Below are positions 53,960 to 64,000 of a DNA stretch of 64,000 nucleotides, piece after piece. How positions within the stretch are numbered: the stretch's first letter is position 1; the number at the start of each line of letters is the position of its first letter. The DNA is from Pseudobacteroides cellulosolvens ATCC 35603 = DSM 2933 (lineage in GTDB: Bacteria; Bacillota; Clostridia; Acetivibrionales; DSM-2933): NCBI RefSeq assembly GCF_001262605.1, contig NZ_LGTC01000001.1:1343501-1407500 (forward strand), in the 5' to 3' direction. The notes under the pieces were generated by a model. That model saw nothing but the letters and a program-made list of their open reading frames with translations, made no database searches and was not told the DNA's origin. Made by a program: the position numbers and the translations under genes.

Positions 53960-55854
53960 AAAAAGGGGCTGTTGCAATTACGATTTATAATCGTAGTACA
54001 ACGCCCCATTTCTATAATGATAGTGAAATATTTTAACCAAAATATTATATTCTTTTTCTTTCTTTTGAAAAAAGAGTATAGCAAATAAAGCTTACTGATT
54101 TATGCTCTTTATTATAAACATTTTTATCTAAGCTGTTTTTAATGGATGTAAATAAGTAGAACATCGTTCTGACTGAATTTTGTTGTGCAGTTTGTTTACA
54201 TTATGAGCTAAGCCAAGAAGAATACATTCTGCCAAGATATTCTTTTTCCCTTTACACAAAAAACGTCTGAATCCCATATCTTGTTTTATTTCTCCAAAAG
54301 CACCTTCAGACTGAATACTTCGGTTCATTCTGAGCTCTTTTCCCTCATCACTAAGGATTCTGGTTATCGCTGCCTCACGTTTTTGCTGAAATAGTTTTGA
54401 AACTTCAAGATGCTTGGTTCGTTCTTCCAATGGCTTTTTGCTGTTTCCCTTAATGCATTTTGATTTAATAGGGCATTGAGTGCAATCTTCACATGTATAA
54501 CAGGTTTTCTCACTTCTATAGCCAGTCTTGCTTTTGCTGAATTTAATCCCTGTGGCTACAAGCTTTTTACCGCTGCTACATATATAAAAGTCGTTTTCTT
54601 TGTCATAGCTCATATTTTCCTTCCTACTGATATCAGTTTTATATTTCCGTGTCTTACTAATTTCATAATTGGAAGGTTTGATAAAAGCAAGCTGACCGTT
54701 CTCATCGAGATAGACGTAGTTTTCCTCACTTTCATAGCCTGAGTCTGCAACTATATTTCTGTAAGTATACTTCAAACGACTCTTTATGCTGTCTAAAAAT
54801 GGTATTAGCGTGGTTGTATCTGTAGGCTGTGGTCCAGCACTAATCCATACTATATATTCAGCATCTACCCCAAACTGAATGTTGTAGCCGGGTTTTAGTT
54901 GCCCATTCTTCATAGCATCTTCTTTCATCCTCATGAAGGTTGCATCAGGGTCTGTCTTTGAATAGCTATTTCTATCCCCCATAAGATGCAGATGCTTATT
55001 ATATTTCTTGAGCCTTGATATGTATTCATCCAGCTGTTCAAATATTTTTTGGAGAGGAGATTTTCTTTTTCCTATACCAGAGACAAATTGAATATCTTCA
55101 TCGTTTTTTATTTTGCAAAGTTTACGTCTGAGCTTTTTCAAATGGTGCATCTTGATTTCTTCACCATATAAAATCTTAAATCCAAAATTCTCTTCTGTTT
55201 GTTTTAAAAAAGTTGGGAGCTTATCCATCAGTTTTTTCTGATTCTTAGTGACAGAACCTTTCCAGACAAAAGTATATTTATTTGATGCAGCTTCAAGCTT
55301 TGTCCCATCAATAAATAGATTTTTCATTGAAATTTCTTTGTTTTCAGCAAGCATCTGCGTAAACTGTGCCAAAAGATTTTCTGAAACAGGTGCAAAATGA
55401 ATACTTCTGAATCTTGCAATTGTTGTATAATCCGGAGCAGGCGAGCCTTCAAGAAGGTACATATAATTAATGTCCCGCTTGCAGGCTCTTTCGATTTTCC
55501 TTGTAGAATAATTACTATTCATATAAGCATATAGCATGATCTTCAGCATCTGTGTTGGGGTTGCTTGTTTTTTCCTTAAACGGGAATAAGTCTTATATAA
55601 TTCTGATAAATTCATCTCCTCTACAATTTGACCCAGCAACCTTACAGAATCATCATTCGGAATCATACATTCAACATTTAACGGCAATTTTAATTGATAG
55701 AAACCACCGTGCGTAGTATAATCTTTATGTGTTAAATTTTTTACTAGCATAAAAATATTTTACACCTTTTGCCGGACTTTGAATAGTCTGGCAATTGTTT
55801 TTTGCAAGTAAAAAGGGCTCCTACACTAATTTCTTAGTGCAACAGCCCCTTTTT
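53960..55854 (-). mobile_element. IS1182-family-like insertion sequence
   Basis: This element of about 1.9 kb has perfect 17-bp terminal inverted repeats: AAAAAGGGGCTGTTGCA at 53960-53976 and its complement at 55838-55854. Just inside each end is a short hairpin (ACGATTTATAATCGT and CACTAATTTCTTAGTG), typical of subterminal structures that block outside transcription. One intact transposase fills the interior. No clean target duplication is evident; AATTTT occurs on both sides but off register. The right end lies 6 bp from the stop of the RCC1-dockerin gene. Confidence 0.88.
54128..55750 (-). CDS. IS1182-family transposase
   Basis: The transposase has 540 residues, full length and uninterrupted. 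The N-terminal region (SRLRKKQATPTQMLKIMLYA, RKIERACKRDINYMYLLEGS, DYTTIARFRSIHF) is the DUF772-type DNA-binding part. The DDE core has the first Asp in NLFIDGTKLEA, the second in IVADSGYESEENYVY and the Glu in SEGAFGEIKQDMGF. A CxxC-type zinc segment (CYTCEDCTQCPIKSKC) sits between them. The element is therefore probably still active or recently so. Confidence 0.92.
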   Translation of the reverse strand: MLVKNLTHKDYTTHGGFYQLKLPLNVECMIPNDDSVRLLGQIVEEMNLSELYKTYSRLRKKQATPTQMLKIMLYAYMNSNYSTRKIERACKRDINYMYLLEGSPAPDYTTIARFRSIHFAPVSENLLAQFTQMLAENKEISMKNLFIDGTKLEAASNKYTFVWKGSVTKNQKKLMDKLPTFLKQTEENFGFKILYGEEIKMHHLKKLRRKLCKIKNDEDIQFVSGIGKRKSPLQKIFEQLDEYISRLKKYNKHLHLMGDRNSYSKTDPDATFMRMKEDAMKNGQLKPGYNIQFGVDAEYIVWISAGPQPTDTTTLIPFLDSIKSRLKYTYRNIVADSGYESEENYVYLDENGQLAFIKPSNYEISKTRKYKTDISRKENMSYDKENDFYICSSGKKLVATGIKFSKSKTGYRSEKTCYTCEDCTQCPIKSKCIKGNSKKPLEERTKHLEVSKLFQQKREAAITRILSDEGKELRMNRSIQSEGAFGEIKQDMGFRRFLCKGKKNILAECILLGLAHNVNKLHNKIQSERCSTYLHPLKTA

Positions 55855-55860
55855 AATTTT

Positions 55861-58086
55861 CTAGGAAATTATGGTATATGGTAAATAATCATTACTATTC
55901 TGGTTAAAATGTTTTGCCATAATAGTAATATCAAGCATATTTGTTATATTATCTCCATTTATGTCACAATTATATTTAAAATTTTCATCAGTAGCTGCTG
56001 TATTAAATACTTTAGCAAGTTCAACAATATCCAACATGTTAATCATATCATCTTGATTAACGTCACCACCCCATAAGGTAATTGGTAAATCTAATTTTCC
56101 AATGGACACATCTTCTAATCCATCTATTTTTATATCCCTGTGTAAATATCCAGCCTTACTGATTCTTAAGGTAGCATTCTTTATGCTTTCAGGAATATTT
56201 ACAACTTCAAATAAACCGTTAGTATCGGTAATGGTATTTATTTTTGACCCAACAACTTCAACCTTGAATCCCTCTTTTAATTGGGAATTTTGTGACTCAT
56301 TATTAAAATCAGGAGAAACATAACCTTTTATATCATATGTAGGTTTAATACTTGGTATAATATATTCATTTGTAGCTCCAAAGAAGCATAATATTGTACC
56401 GTCATTTTTTACTGCGACAATACGGTTTGTACCATAAGAAATACATTTTACATCACAAGATAGATTTTTATCAAGATCACTGGGATACCCCCATACAACA
56501 AGGGTTCCGTCTTCTTTTAATGCTATGGTTTGTCTGTTCCCTGCATCAATAGCTTTTACATTTGTTAATCCACTTGGAACATTACATTGACCATAGAAAT
56601 TGAACCCCCAAACTACAACGGTGCCATCTTCCTTTAGGGCCACAGAATGATTTACCCCTGCACCAACAGCTTTAACATTTTTTAGACCACTTGGAACATC
56701 GCACTGTCCAAAATTATTATCTCCCCAAGTAATGACGGTTCCATCCTCTTTAAGTGCTACTACATGGTAGGCTCCAGCAGCAACTGCTTTGACCTTTGTC
56801 AATCCTTTTGGAATATCACACTGACCATTCGAATTACTTCCCCATGCTACAACAGTGCCATCTTCTTTTAATGCAAGGTTATGATTCATATCAGCTGAAA
56901 TCCATATAACTTTAGTTAACCCCTTGGGAACATCACACTGTCCTTCATCATTTGCACCCCAAGCTACAACAGTGCCATCTTCCTTTAGTGCTACTGAATG
57001 ATTTGCACCGACAGCAACGGCTTTAACATCTTTTAATTTTTCCGGAACATTACACTGTCCATAATAATTATTGCCCCATGCAATAACAGTACCATCTTCT
57101 TTTAATGCCAATATGAGCTTCTTATTATCATTAAAGTTGCCCCCAGCAACTATAGATTTAAAACTTAAATCTGTTGGGATGATTGATTCTCCAAAATTAC
57201 TAGATCCCCAGACAATAATACTACCATCTTCTTTTAATGCAACATTATGACATGACAATGAACTTATACTTATAATATCTGATAATCCCTTTGGAACATT
57301 ACATTCTCCTTCATTATTTCCTCCCCAAGCAGCAACAGTACCATCTTCTTTAAGTGCCACTGAATGCATATATCCCACAGCAACAGCTTTTACATTTGCC
57401 AAGCTTTTAGGGATATCACACTGTTCGTAAGTATTATCTCCCCAAGCAACAACAGTATCGTCTTCTTTTATAGCTAGGGAATGAGAGAATCCAGCAGCAA
57501 TAGCCTTCACGTTTGTAAGCCCTTCGGGGATATTAAGCTGTCCAAAGCTGTTATTCCCCCATGCGACAACAGTACCATCTTCTTTAAGTGCTAAAATATG
57601 ATTATATCCAGCCGAGATGGCTTTAACATTGTTTAATCCTGATGGAATACTCCAATCATCATTAAGATGCCATCCCCAGGTAGCAACAGTTCCATCTTCC
57701 TTTACAACTATTGTTTGCCCGGCACCGGCAGCAATCAGCTTTACATTAGTTAAACCTTCAGGTATGTTGCATTGTCCATAATCATTTCGTCCCCAAGCAA
57801 TAACAGTCCCATCCTCTTTTAATGCAACAGCATGTTGTGAATCAGCAGCAATAGCCTTTACATTCTTAAGCCCCTCCTGAACATTGCACTGTCCGTATTC
57901 ATTATTCCCCCAAGCAATAACAGTCCCATTTTCTTTTAATGCTAATGTATAACCACAACCGGCAGCAATAGCCTTAAACTTGATTTGGTCAGTATCCTGT
58001 CCGTCCATATGTTGAGAAAAACTTTTAAAAGGAATTTGAACAGCCATCGATATAATTAAGATAATAAATAAAATTTTGTTTTTCAT
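55861..58086 (-). CDS. RCC1-repeat beta-propeller protein with dockerin
   Basis: The protein has 741 residues. A signal peptide (1-24) is followed by about fourteen RCC1-type repeats of about 40 residues (form VKAIAAGxxHxVALKEDGTV, then VAWGxNxxGQCNVPxGLTNV). Two 7-blade propellers, or one large repeat domain, can be made from them. An X-like module (about 605-690) and a type I dockerin (DDMINMLDIVELAKVFN, NITNMLDITIMAKHFN) end the protein. No catalytic domain is visible. RCC1 propellers usually bind proteins, so the dockerin would bring an adaptor to the cellulosome. The IS element lies 6 bp beyond the stop. Confidence 0.88.
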   Translation of the reverse strand: MKNKILFIILIISMAVQIPFKSFSQHMDGQDTDQIKFKAIAAGCGYTLALKENGTVIAWGNNEYGQCNVQEGLKNVKAIAADSQHAVALKEDGTVIAWGRNDYGQCNIPEGLTNVKLIAAGAGQTIVVKEDGTVATWGWHLNDDWSIPSGLNNVKAISAGYNHILALKEDGTVVAWGNNSFGQLNIPEGLTNVKAIAAGFSHSLAIKEDDTVVAWGDNTYEQCDIPKSLANVKAVAVGYMHSVALKEDGTVAAWGGNNEGECNVPKGLSDIISISSLSCHNVALKEDGSIIVWGSSNFGESIIPTDLSFKSIVAGGNFNDNKKLILALKEDGTVIAWGNNYYGQCNVPEKLKDVKAVAVGANHSVALKEDGTVVAWGANDEGQCDVPKGLTKVIWISADMNHNLALKEDGTVVAWGSNSNGQCDIPKGLTKVKAVAAGAYHVVALKEDGTVITWGDNNFGQCDVPSGLKNVKAVGAGVNHSVALKEDGTVVVWGFNFYGQCNVPSGLTNVKAIDAGNRQTIALKEDGTLVVWGYPSDLDKNLSCDVKCISYGTNRIVAVKNDGTILCFFGATNEYIIPSIKPTYDIKGYVSPDFNNESQNSQLKEGFKVEVVGSKINTITDTNGLFEVVNIPESIKNATLRISKAGYLHRDIKIDGLEDVSIGKLDLPITLWGGDVNQDDMINMLDIVELAKVFNTAATDENFKYNCDINGDNITNMLDITIMAKHFNQNSNDYLPYTIIS

Positions 58087-58303
58087 CTCAGACTCCCAAA
58101 ATTATTTTTATCCTTATTATACATTATTTTATCTAATTGTAAATGATAATTTACAATCATTATAATACATCTCGAAAACACTCAGTATATATCCATATAT
58201 GTCACTTTATAAATATTTATTCAATTATTGGTAATGATGATTTATAATATTTAGTGGAAAGCAAAAATTATCGCTTTTAATTCTACTTTTAAGGAGGAAT
58301 CAC

Positions 58304-61300
58304 ATGTTTAATTGTGAAAAGTACAATGTAACAAGTAAAAAACACAGAAGTTTTAAAAAGATGGGACTAAAAGTAGTATCACTGGCATTATCTGCTTCAA
58401 TTGTTCTTTCGCAGGGGCTCCTTACCTTTGCAGAGGATGGTGTAAAAAAACACACTACTGGCGAAGAAAATTTAGTATGTGCCACTGGTGACAAGGAGTT
58501 AACGCCTGAAAGTAAGAAATGGATGGAAGAAAATATGATCAAAACTAACGGCAAATCCATCCGGCTGAATGAATTAGGGCTTAAACGTGTAAATGAGCAT
58601 AGAAAATCAAAGAAGCAAAAACAGCTCGACAGAAAAGTAATAAAACAAATAGGAGATGAAGTTGCTGCGGAAATGCCTGACTCTGAAAGCACCTCCATCC
58701 CCACATCTCTCCGCTCAAATAATATAACAGTTGATCAGGAAGCAAATGAGATAACATTGCCAAACAGCGTTGACAATAGTGAGCTACAATATTTTCCTCC
58801 AATAAGAACACAAGGAGATATAGGTTCTTGTACAGCATTTTCATCTACATATTATCAAATGACACATATGGCAGCACTTGAAATGGGTTGGAATGTAAAA
58901 GACAACAATGATAATTCCAACAAGTTTTCCCCAAAGTGGTCATTCAATTTGGTTAACGGTTCAACAGATGGCGGATCAGAAATTGTGGATATATGCAAAT
59001 TGCTTCAAAGACATGGTGCAGCATTCTGGAGCGATTTCCCATACATACCTAGCAAAAGCAATCCGTTAAATTACCGTGCATGGCCTACAGATGCTTCTAC
59101 ATGGGAAAAAGCTATAAATTACAGGCTTGATAAAATGGGGTATATTTCTCTGCTAGATGGTACCAACACTCCTATTACAAGCCCAGACTCAGCAATACTT
59201 AAGCCAGTCAAGGAGTTACTTAATAACGGTTATGTGTTAAATTACTCAACCCTTTTTAACTCTTGGAAATATACAACAATAAAGGACGGACCTTTTAATG
59301 GTGAAAGAGCAGCTTATTTAATGGATGGATATGAAGGCGGACATGCTATGACCCTTGTAGGCTATAATGATGATATTTGGATTGATGTTGATAATGACGG
59401 AGAACGTGATATCCCTCAAGAAATAGGGGCATTTAAAATAGCTAACTCACATGGTACTTCTTATGCTAACAACGGCTATTGCTGGGTTGCATATGATGCT
59501 TTAAACAAAATATCCTCCTTAGATCCAACAGGGACTAATACTGCAATAAATCCTGCTAAAAGAGGCGGCATATTTAAAGACAGGCTTGTTTGGTTTACAG
59601 TTAGAAAGAATTATACACCTAAGCTAGTTGCTGAGTTTACAGCCAATCACCCACATAGGAATGAATTGGCAGTAACTCTCGGATATTCTTCTGAAAGTGA
59701 CTCAAGTTCCCCAATAAAATGGAGTCCATATAGCTTTTTTAAAGCTGGACCATATGCTTTTGATGGTACAGAAACTGCTTGCGATGCCTCTTTTGCTTTA
59801 GACTTTACAGACTTATACACGGGAACTGATAATAAAAACGGTAAATGGTATCTTAAATTGTCAGATACATCTGCATCAGCAAACGGGTTCAGTGGTGTAT
59901 TAAAGGATTTTAAACTTATAGATAAACAGAAAGATCAGGTTATTTCTTTTACAGGGCAATATCCTCCTCCATTTGATAGAAGTTCTGTTGAGGTTGGAAT
60001 TAGTCATTCAAAAGACATATTTAGAATGAGTGGATGGAATATTCTAAAAAATCTGCCTGCTAAAAGATTCGGTGCGGGAGTAATAGGTTTAAATGAATTG
60101 GTTTATGTTATTGGAGGAACTTCATATGTTAGTAACGGATATACTACATCTAAGGTTTACTCAGATGAAGTACTTGTCTATGATACATTAAGTAATACCT
60201 GGTATAACAGAACAAAACTTCCTGTACCTTTAGCTGAAGCTCAAGTTGTTACATTAAATGGTAAAATATATGCTATAGATTTGACCAGCGGCTGGTCTGC
60301 ACCTAATACATTATATGAATACAATCCAGGTACAAGGTTATGGACTCAGAATTATGAAAATCTTCCTGTAAAGAAAAAGTCCTTTATGGTTTCTTTGAAT
60401 AATAAAATCTACTTTATAGGTGGTTACAACCAGTATAGTGATATGATTGAATATGATCCTGTTACAAAGCAAATAAACTCTAAAGCAAATATCCCAGTAC
60501 CTGTTAAGGATTTTGCGGCAATTGCAGCAAATGGTAAAATATACATATTGGGTGGGGATACTGCTGACGGCACACAGAAACGCATTCAAAATGTACAGGA
60601 GTTTAATCCTGTAGCAAACGTATGGAATCAGAAAGCCAACATGCCGAAAGGTAAAAACCTTTTTAAAGCTGCAACTTTAAACAATAAGATTTATACCTTT
60701 TCAAGCGACTCAGCCTATTCAAGTACAAACTTGAGTGATAATGGCTATCCAGATACAATTGAGGAATTTGATCCTGTTTCTAACAGCTGGGTTACAAAAG
60801 GCAATATGTTTTACAGACTCCAGAACTACAGTCTCGGAACACATAATGATAGGATATATTTTGCAGGAGGGGAAGAACCGGGTAGTCTTACAGACTTAAA
60901 TGTCTTTGCATCTTATAATCCTGCACCAATCGTAAATGAAGTACCAGGCTTAGCTGAAGCTGAATCATTTGATTCAGCAAGTGATGTTTGTATTATTGAA
61001 AACTGTAATGAAGGCGGTAAGTATTTGGATTCAATGCTTGACGGTGACAGTATGGATTATTATTTTGATGTAAAAGAATCAGGCGTTTACTCGGTAAGCT
61101 TCAGGGTGTCATCCTCATTCACAGGAAATAAGCTGAGTATAATGGATGGAGCCAACACTCTGTGTACAGTCAACGTGCCTAATACAGGCGGCCGTCAAAA
61201 TTGGACTACTGTCAGTACAAATATAACTTTAGGCAAAGGTCCTCAGGTTTTAAGAGTATTAAATTCAGGTAATGGAGCATGCTTCAATTGGATGAGTTTC

Positions 61301-61693
61301 CAATTGTCATCAAAGGTTATTACAGTCCCCGGAAAGATTGAAGCAGAGGCACTATCCAGTGCAAATCAATATTATCCCGAAAACTGCAGCGAAGGCGGTC
61401 AAAAATTATCCTGGATTTTGTCTGGAGATTGGATGGATTATAACGTTTATGTTCAGGAATCAGGAATACATACTGTAGCATTTAGGGTGGCAAGAGCTTA
61501 TAGTTCTGCAGGCGGTCTGCAGTTGCAGAGGGATGGTGCAGTATTATGCTCTCTTGATATTCCTTCTACAGGTGGAGATGAGATATTCACAACGGTTTAT
61601 GCTAATGTATACCTAAAAGCTGGCTTTCAGACATTAAGAGTTCTCAGCACCGGACATGATTGGAACTTTAACTGGATGGAAATAACAAAGTAA
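58304..61693 (+). CDS. secreted papain-like protein with kelch and CBM6-type domains
   Basis: The protein has 1129 residues. A signal peptide (about 1-43) is followed by a prodomain (about 44-160). A C1A papain-like domain has Cys176 in QGDIGSCTAFSSTYY, His347 in GGHAMTLVGY and Asn381 in KIANSHGTSY (NSHG instead of the usual NSWG). A P-domain-like segment (about 435-545) comes next, then about six kelch repeats (about 585-900, NELVYVIGGTSYVSNG, ALNNKIYFIGGYNQ). Two CBM6-like modules (about 925-1035 and 1040-1129, EAESFDSASDVCIIENCNEG) end it. It has no dockerin. It could process surface or cellulosomal proteins while bound to polysaccharide; the Asn context suggests checking for activity. Confidence 0.85.
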   Translation: MFNCEKYNVTSKKHRSFKKMGLKVVSLALSASIVLSQGLLTFAEDGVKKHTTGEENLVCATGDKELTPESKKWMEENMIKTNGKSIRLNELGLKRVNEHRKSKKQKQLDRKVIKQIGDEVAAEMPDSESTSIPTSLRSNNITVDQEANEITLPNSVDNSELQYFPPIRTQGDIGSCTAFSSTYYQMTHMAALEMGWNVKDNNDNSNKFSPKWSFNLVNGSTDGGSEIVDICKLLQRHGAAFWSDFPYIPSKSNPLNYRAWPTDASTWEKAINYRLDKMGYISLLDGTNTPITSPDSAILKPVKELLNNGYVLNYSTLFNSWKYTTIKDGPFNGERAAYLMDGYEGGHAMTLVGYNDDIWIDVDNDGERDIPQEIGAFKIANSHGTSYANNGYCWVAYDALNKISSLDPTGTNTAINPAKRGGIFKDRLVWFTVRKNYTPKLVAEFTANHPHRNELAVTLGYSSESDSSSPIKWSPYSFFKAGPYAFDGTETACDASFALDFTDLYTGTDNKNGKWYLKLSDTSASANGFSGVLKDFKLIDKQKDQVISFTGQYPPPFDRSSVEVGISHSKDIFRMSGWNILKNLPAKRFGAGVIGLNELVYVIGGTSYVSNGYTTSKVYSDEVLVYDTLSNTWYNRTKLPVPLAEAQVVTLNGKIYAIDLTSGWSAPNTLYEYNPGTRLWTQNYENLPVKKKSFMVSLNNKIYFIGGYNQYSDMIEYDPVTKQINSKANIPVPVKDFAAIAANGKIYILGGDTADGTQKRIQNVQEFNPVANVWNQKANMPKGKNLFKAATLNNKIYTFSSDSAYSSTNLSDNGYPDTIEEFDPVSNSWVTKGNMFYRLQNYSLGTHNDRIYFAGGEEPGSLTDLNVFASYNPAPIVNEVPGLAEAESFDSASDVCIIENCNEGGKYLDSMLDGDSMDYYFDVKESGVYSVSFRVSSSFTGNKLSIMDGANTLCTVNVPNTGGRQNWTTVSTNITLGKGPQVLRVLNSGNGACFNWMSFQLSSKVITVPGKIEAEALSSANQYYPENCSEGGQKLSWILSGDWMDYNVYVQESGIHTVAFRVARAYSSAGGLQLQRDGAVLCSLDIPSTGGDEIFTTVYANVYLKAGFQTLRVLSTGHDWNFNWMEITK

Positions 61694-61703
61694 CAATATT
61701 TCA

Positions 61704-61739
61704 AGGGGTTACTCATCAGTTGAGTAGCCTCTTTTTTTT
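61704..61739 (+). terminator. terminator after papain-like gene
   Basis: AGGGGTTACTCA/TGAGTAGCCTCT forms a stem with a G-T pair and a 5-nt loop, followed by eight T. It lies 11 nt beyond the stop codon. Confidence 0.8.
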
Positions 61740-61974
61740 AACTTATTTAATACCTCTTGAAATCGTACAGGAAACTATTAGTTAAACAAAAAGAATATAA
61801 GATAACGTGAGTTCGAAAAAACATGCACCATAATTATCCAAGTCGATATCGTATAAAATATCATAAAGCTTTAGGTAAAATAACCTAGAGCTTATCTTAT
61901 GCTATAAACAGACTTAAAGTGTAGCAATTAAGCCTTTTCTACTAATATTTAAACTTGGCTTTTTAGGCAAAAAG

Positions 61975-62090
61975 CTATAAGCTACCCTTATCACCAAACA
62001 ATTTCCCAAATAAGTCTTTTGTAAGAATATCTATTACTTTTTCCTCTCTATCATCTACATCACCAGTAGTTAAAAAGAATGATAGAATTT
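61975..62090 (-). pseudogene. IS982-family transposase remnant
   Basis: On the minus strand the translation SFFLTTGDVDDREEKVIDIL followed by TKDLFGKLFGDKG matches the DDE region of IS982-type transposases (LTxGNVDDR...LFGKLFGDKGYI). A stop follows within four codons, and further fragments lie just downstream. Only about 40 residues are recognisable. It lies in the gap of about 480 bp between the papain-like gene and the rRNA operon terminator; the remaining bases hold nothing I recognise. Confidence 0.6.
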
Positions 62091-62137
62091 ATATAACCTT
62101 ATAATACCTGACAAAAAGACTAAAAATTTTAAATAAT

Positions 62138-62170
62138 AACAAAAAAGAACCTAAAAGGTTCTTTTTTGTT
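62138..62170 (-). terminator. rRNA operon terminator
   Basis: AACAAAAAAGAACCT/AGGTTCTTTTTTGTT is a 15-bp perfect stem with loop AAA, just 3 nt beyond the tRNA end. On the minus strand it ends in a T-tract. It closes the 23S-5S-tRNA operon. Confidence 0.85.
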
Positions 62171-62172
62171 AG

Positions 62173-62245
62173 CTCCTCAAGTAGGACTCGAACCTACGAC
62201 CCTGCGGTTAACAGCCGCATGCTCTACCAACTGAGCTATTGAGGA
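62173..62245 (-). tRNA. tRNA-Asn (anticodon GTT)
   Basis: The 73-nt sequence folds as a normal cloverleaf: acceptor TCCTCAA/TTGAGGA, D-arm AGCTCAGTTGGTAGAGC, anticodon loop CTGTTAA with GTT, and T-arm GTAGGTTCGAGTCCTAC. The discriminator base is G and no CCA is encoded. It sits 8 nt downstream of the 5S gene and is likely processed from the rRNA transcript. Confidence 0.93.
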
Positions 62246-62253
62246 ATATAAAT

Positions 62254-62367
62254 CTGGCGACTACCTATTTTACCAAGACGCAACCGTCTAAGTATCGTCG
62301 GCACTAAGAAGCTTAACTGCCGTGTTCGGGATGGGAACGGGTGTGACCTTCTCGTAATCATCACCAG
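62254..62367 (-). rRNA. rrf: 5S ribosomal RNA
   Basis: The 114-nt segment begins CTGGTGATGATTACGAGAAG and contains CACCCGTTCCCATCCCGAAC and TAGTGCCGACGATACTTAGA, with complementary ends (CTGG...CCAG). These are the conserved parts of bacterial 5S. It lies 157 nt downstream of the 23S end. Confidence 0.92.
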
Positions 62368-62524
62368 AAAATTTAATTGATAAGGCTAGCCTATCAATTT
62401 TTGACTATTTAATTATCAAGGATGATTTCTAATGTACCCTCAAAACTATATAATGAAGTAATATTGACAAGAAATTGATCATAACTACTTTAAAAGACCT
62501 ACTTTATATAAATACCTGTTTTAA

Positions 62525-64000
<1,476 letters not shown>

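Noticed and set aside
55861..58086. CRISPR-like or DNA-level repeat array in the RCC1 gene
   Set aside because: The repetition follows the protein blades and varies at the DNA level; it is a coding repeat, not a CRISPR array.

Overview
The window looks like a chromosome segment from a low-G+C, spore-forming, cellulosome-producing Clostridium (order Eubacteriales). The evidence is five secreted proteins ending in type I dockerins, remnants of a GerA-type germinant receptor, a remnant of a SCIFF radical-SAM maturase, BcrA-type ABC/two-component genes and AT-rich intergenic DNA. In all five dockerin proteins a beta-sandwich 'X-like' module (motif like ISGYVxPDF...GFKVE...KPGYL) precedes a WAGD-type dockerin. 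By memory this resembles Pseudobacteroides (Bacteroides) cellulosolvens or a close Acetivibrio relative; the species is an inference.

Layout. 1-7237 (minus): a chemosensory operon in the order TetR regulator, CheY, CheA, MCP, CheR and a multi-PAS sensor that runs off the left edge. 7510-9462: GH5 mannanase-like enzyme with CBM32 and dockerin. 9697-10805: L,D-transpeptidase-like protein and a small membrane protein whose stop codon lies in a MITE-like element. 10926-14826 (minus): a Rieske-domain remnant, then histidine kinase, ABC permease, ABC ATPase and response regulator. 15007-16678: a decayed germinant-receptor operon. 16827-18830: CotH-dockerin. 19180-20839: an ECF sigma gene with a frameshift, plus its anti-sigma factor. 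21050-26000 (minus): a DUF6125-like gene, a shattered SCIFF maturase, then a cluster of two NifX-like proteins, two ferredoxin-type MinD ATPases, Mrp and a Cys-rich MerR regulator. 26374-29772: UvrA-like ATPase and a tandem-MerR regulator. 30002-35238: DUF2167 membrane protein, then an RND pump with its MarR repressor and a perfect 18-bp inverted-repeat operator. 35369-38248: LTD/CotH/dockerin protein. 38527-44683: an operon of tRNA-dihydrouridine synthase, a 1353-residue leucine-rich-repeat protein without signal peptide, and a ferredoxin-type aldo/keto reductase. 44798-49892: a propeller/stalk protein, a stalk-domain remnant, a frameshifted lipoprotein and a membrane glycosyltransferase. 50116-52164: CBM35-GH26-dockerin mannanase. 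52440-53933: SelO. 53960-55854: an intact IS1182-like element. 55861-61693: RCC1-dockerin protein and a divergent papain-like/kelch/CBM6 protein. 61975-64000 (minus): an IS982-like remnant and the end of an rRNA operon (23S-5S-tRNA-Asn-terminator).

Functionally, the secreted GH5 and GH26 enzymes point to mannan degradation. CotH- and RCC1-type dockerin proteins would put non-hydrolytic functions (possible kinase, propeller scaffold) on the cellulosome. The other striking property is gene decay: at least seven loci carry truncations, frameshifts or remnants (gerA/B/C, sigma, SCIFF maturase, Rieske protein, stalk domain, lipoprotein, IS982). No CRISPR array and no known defence system was seen.
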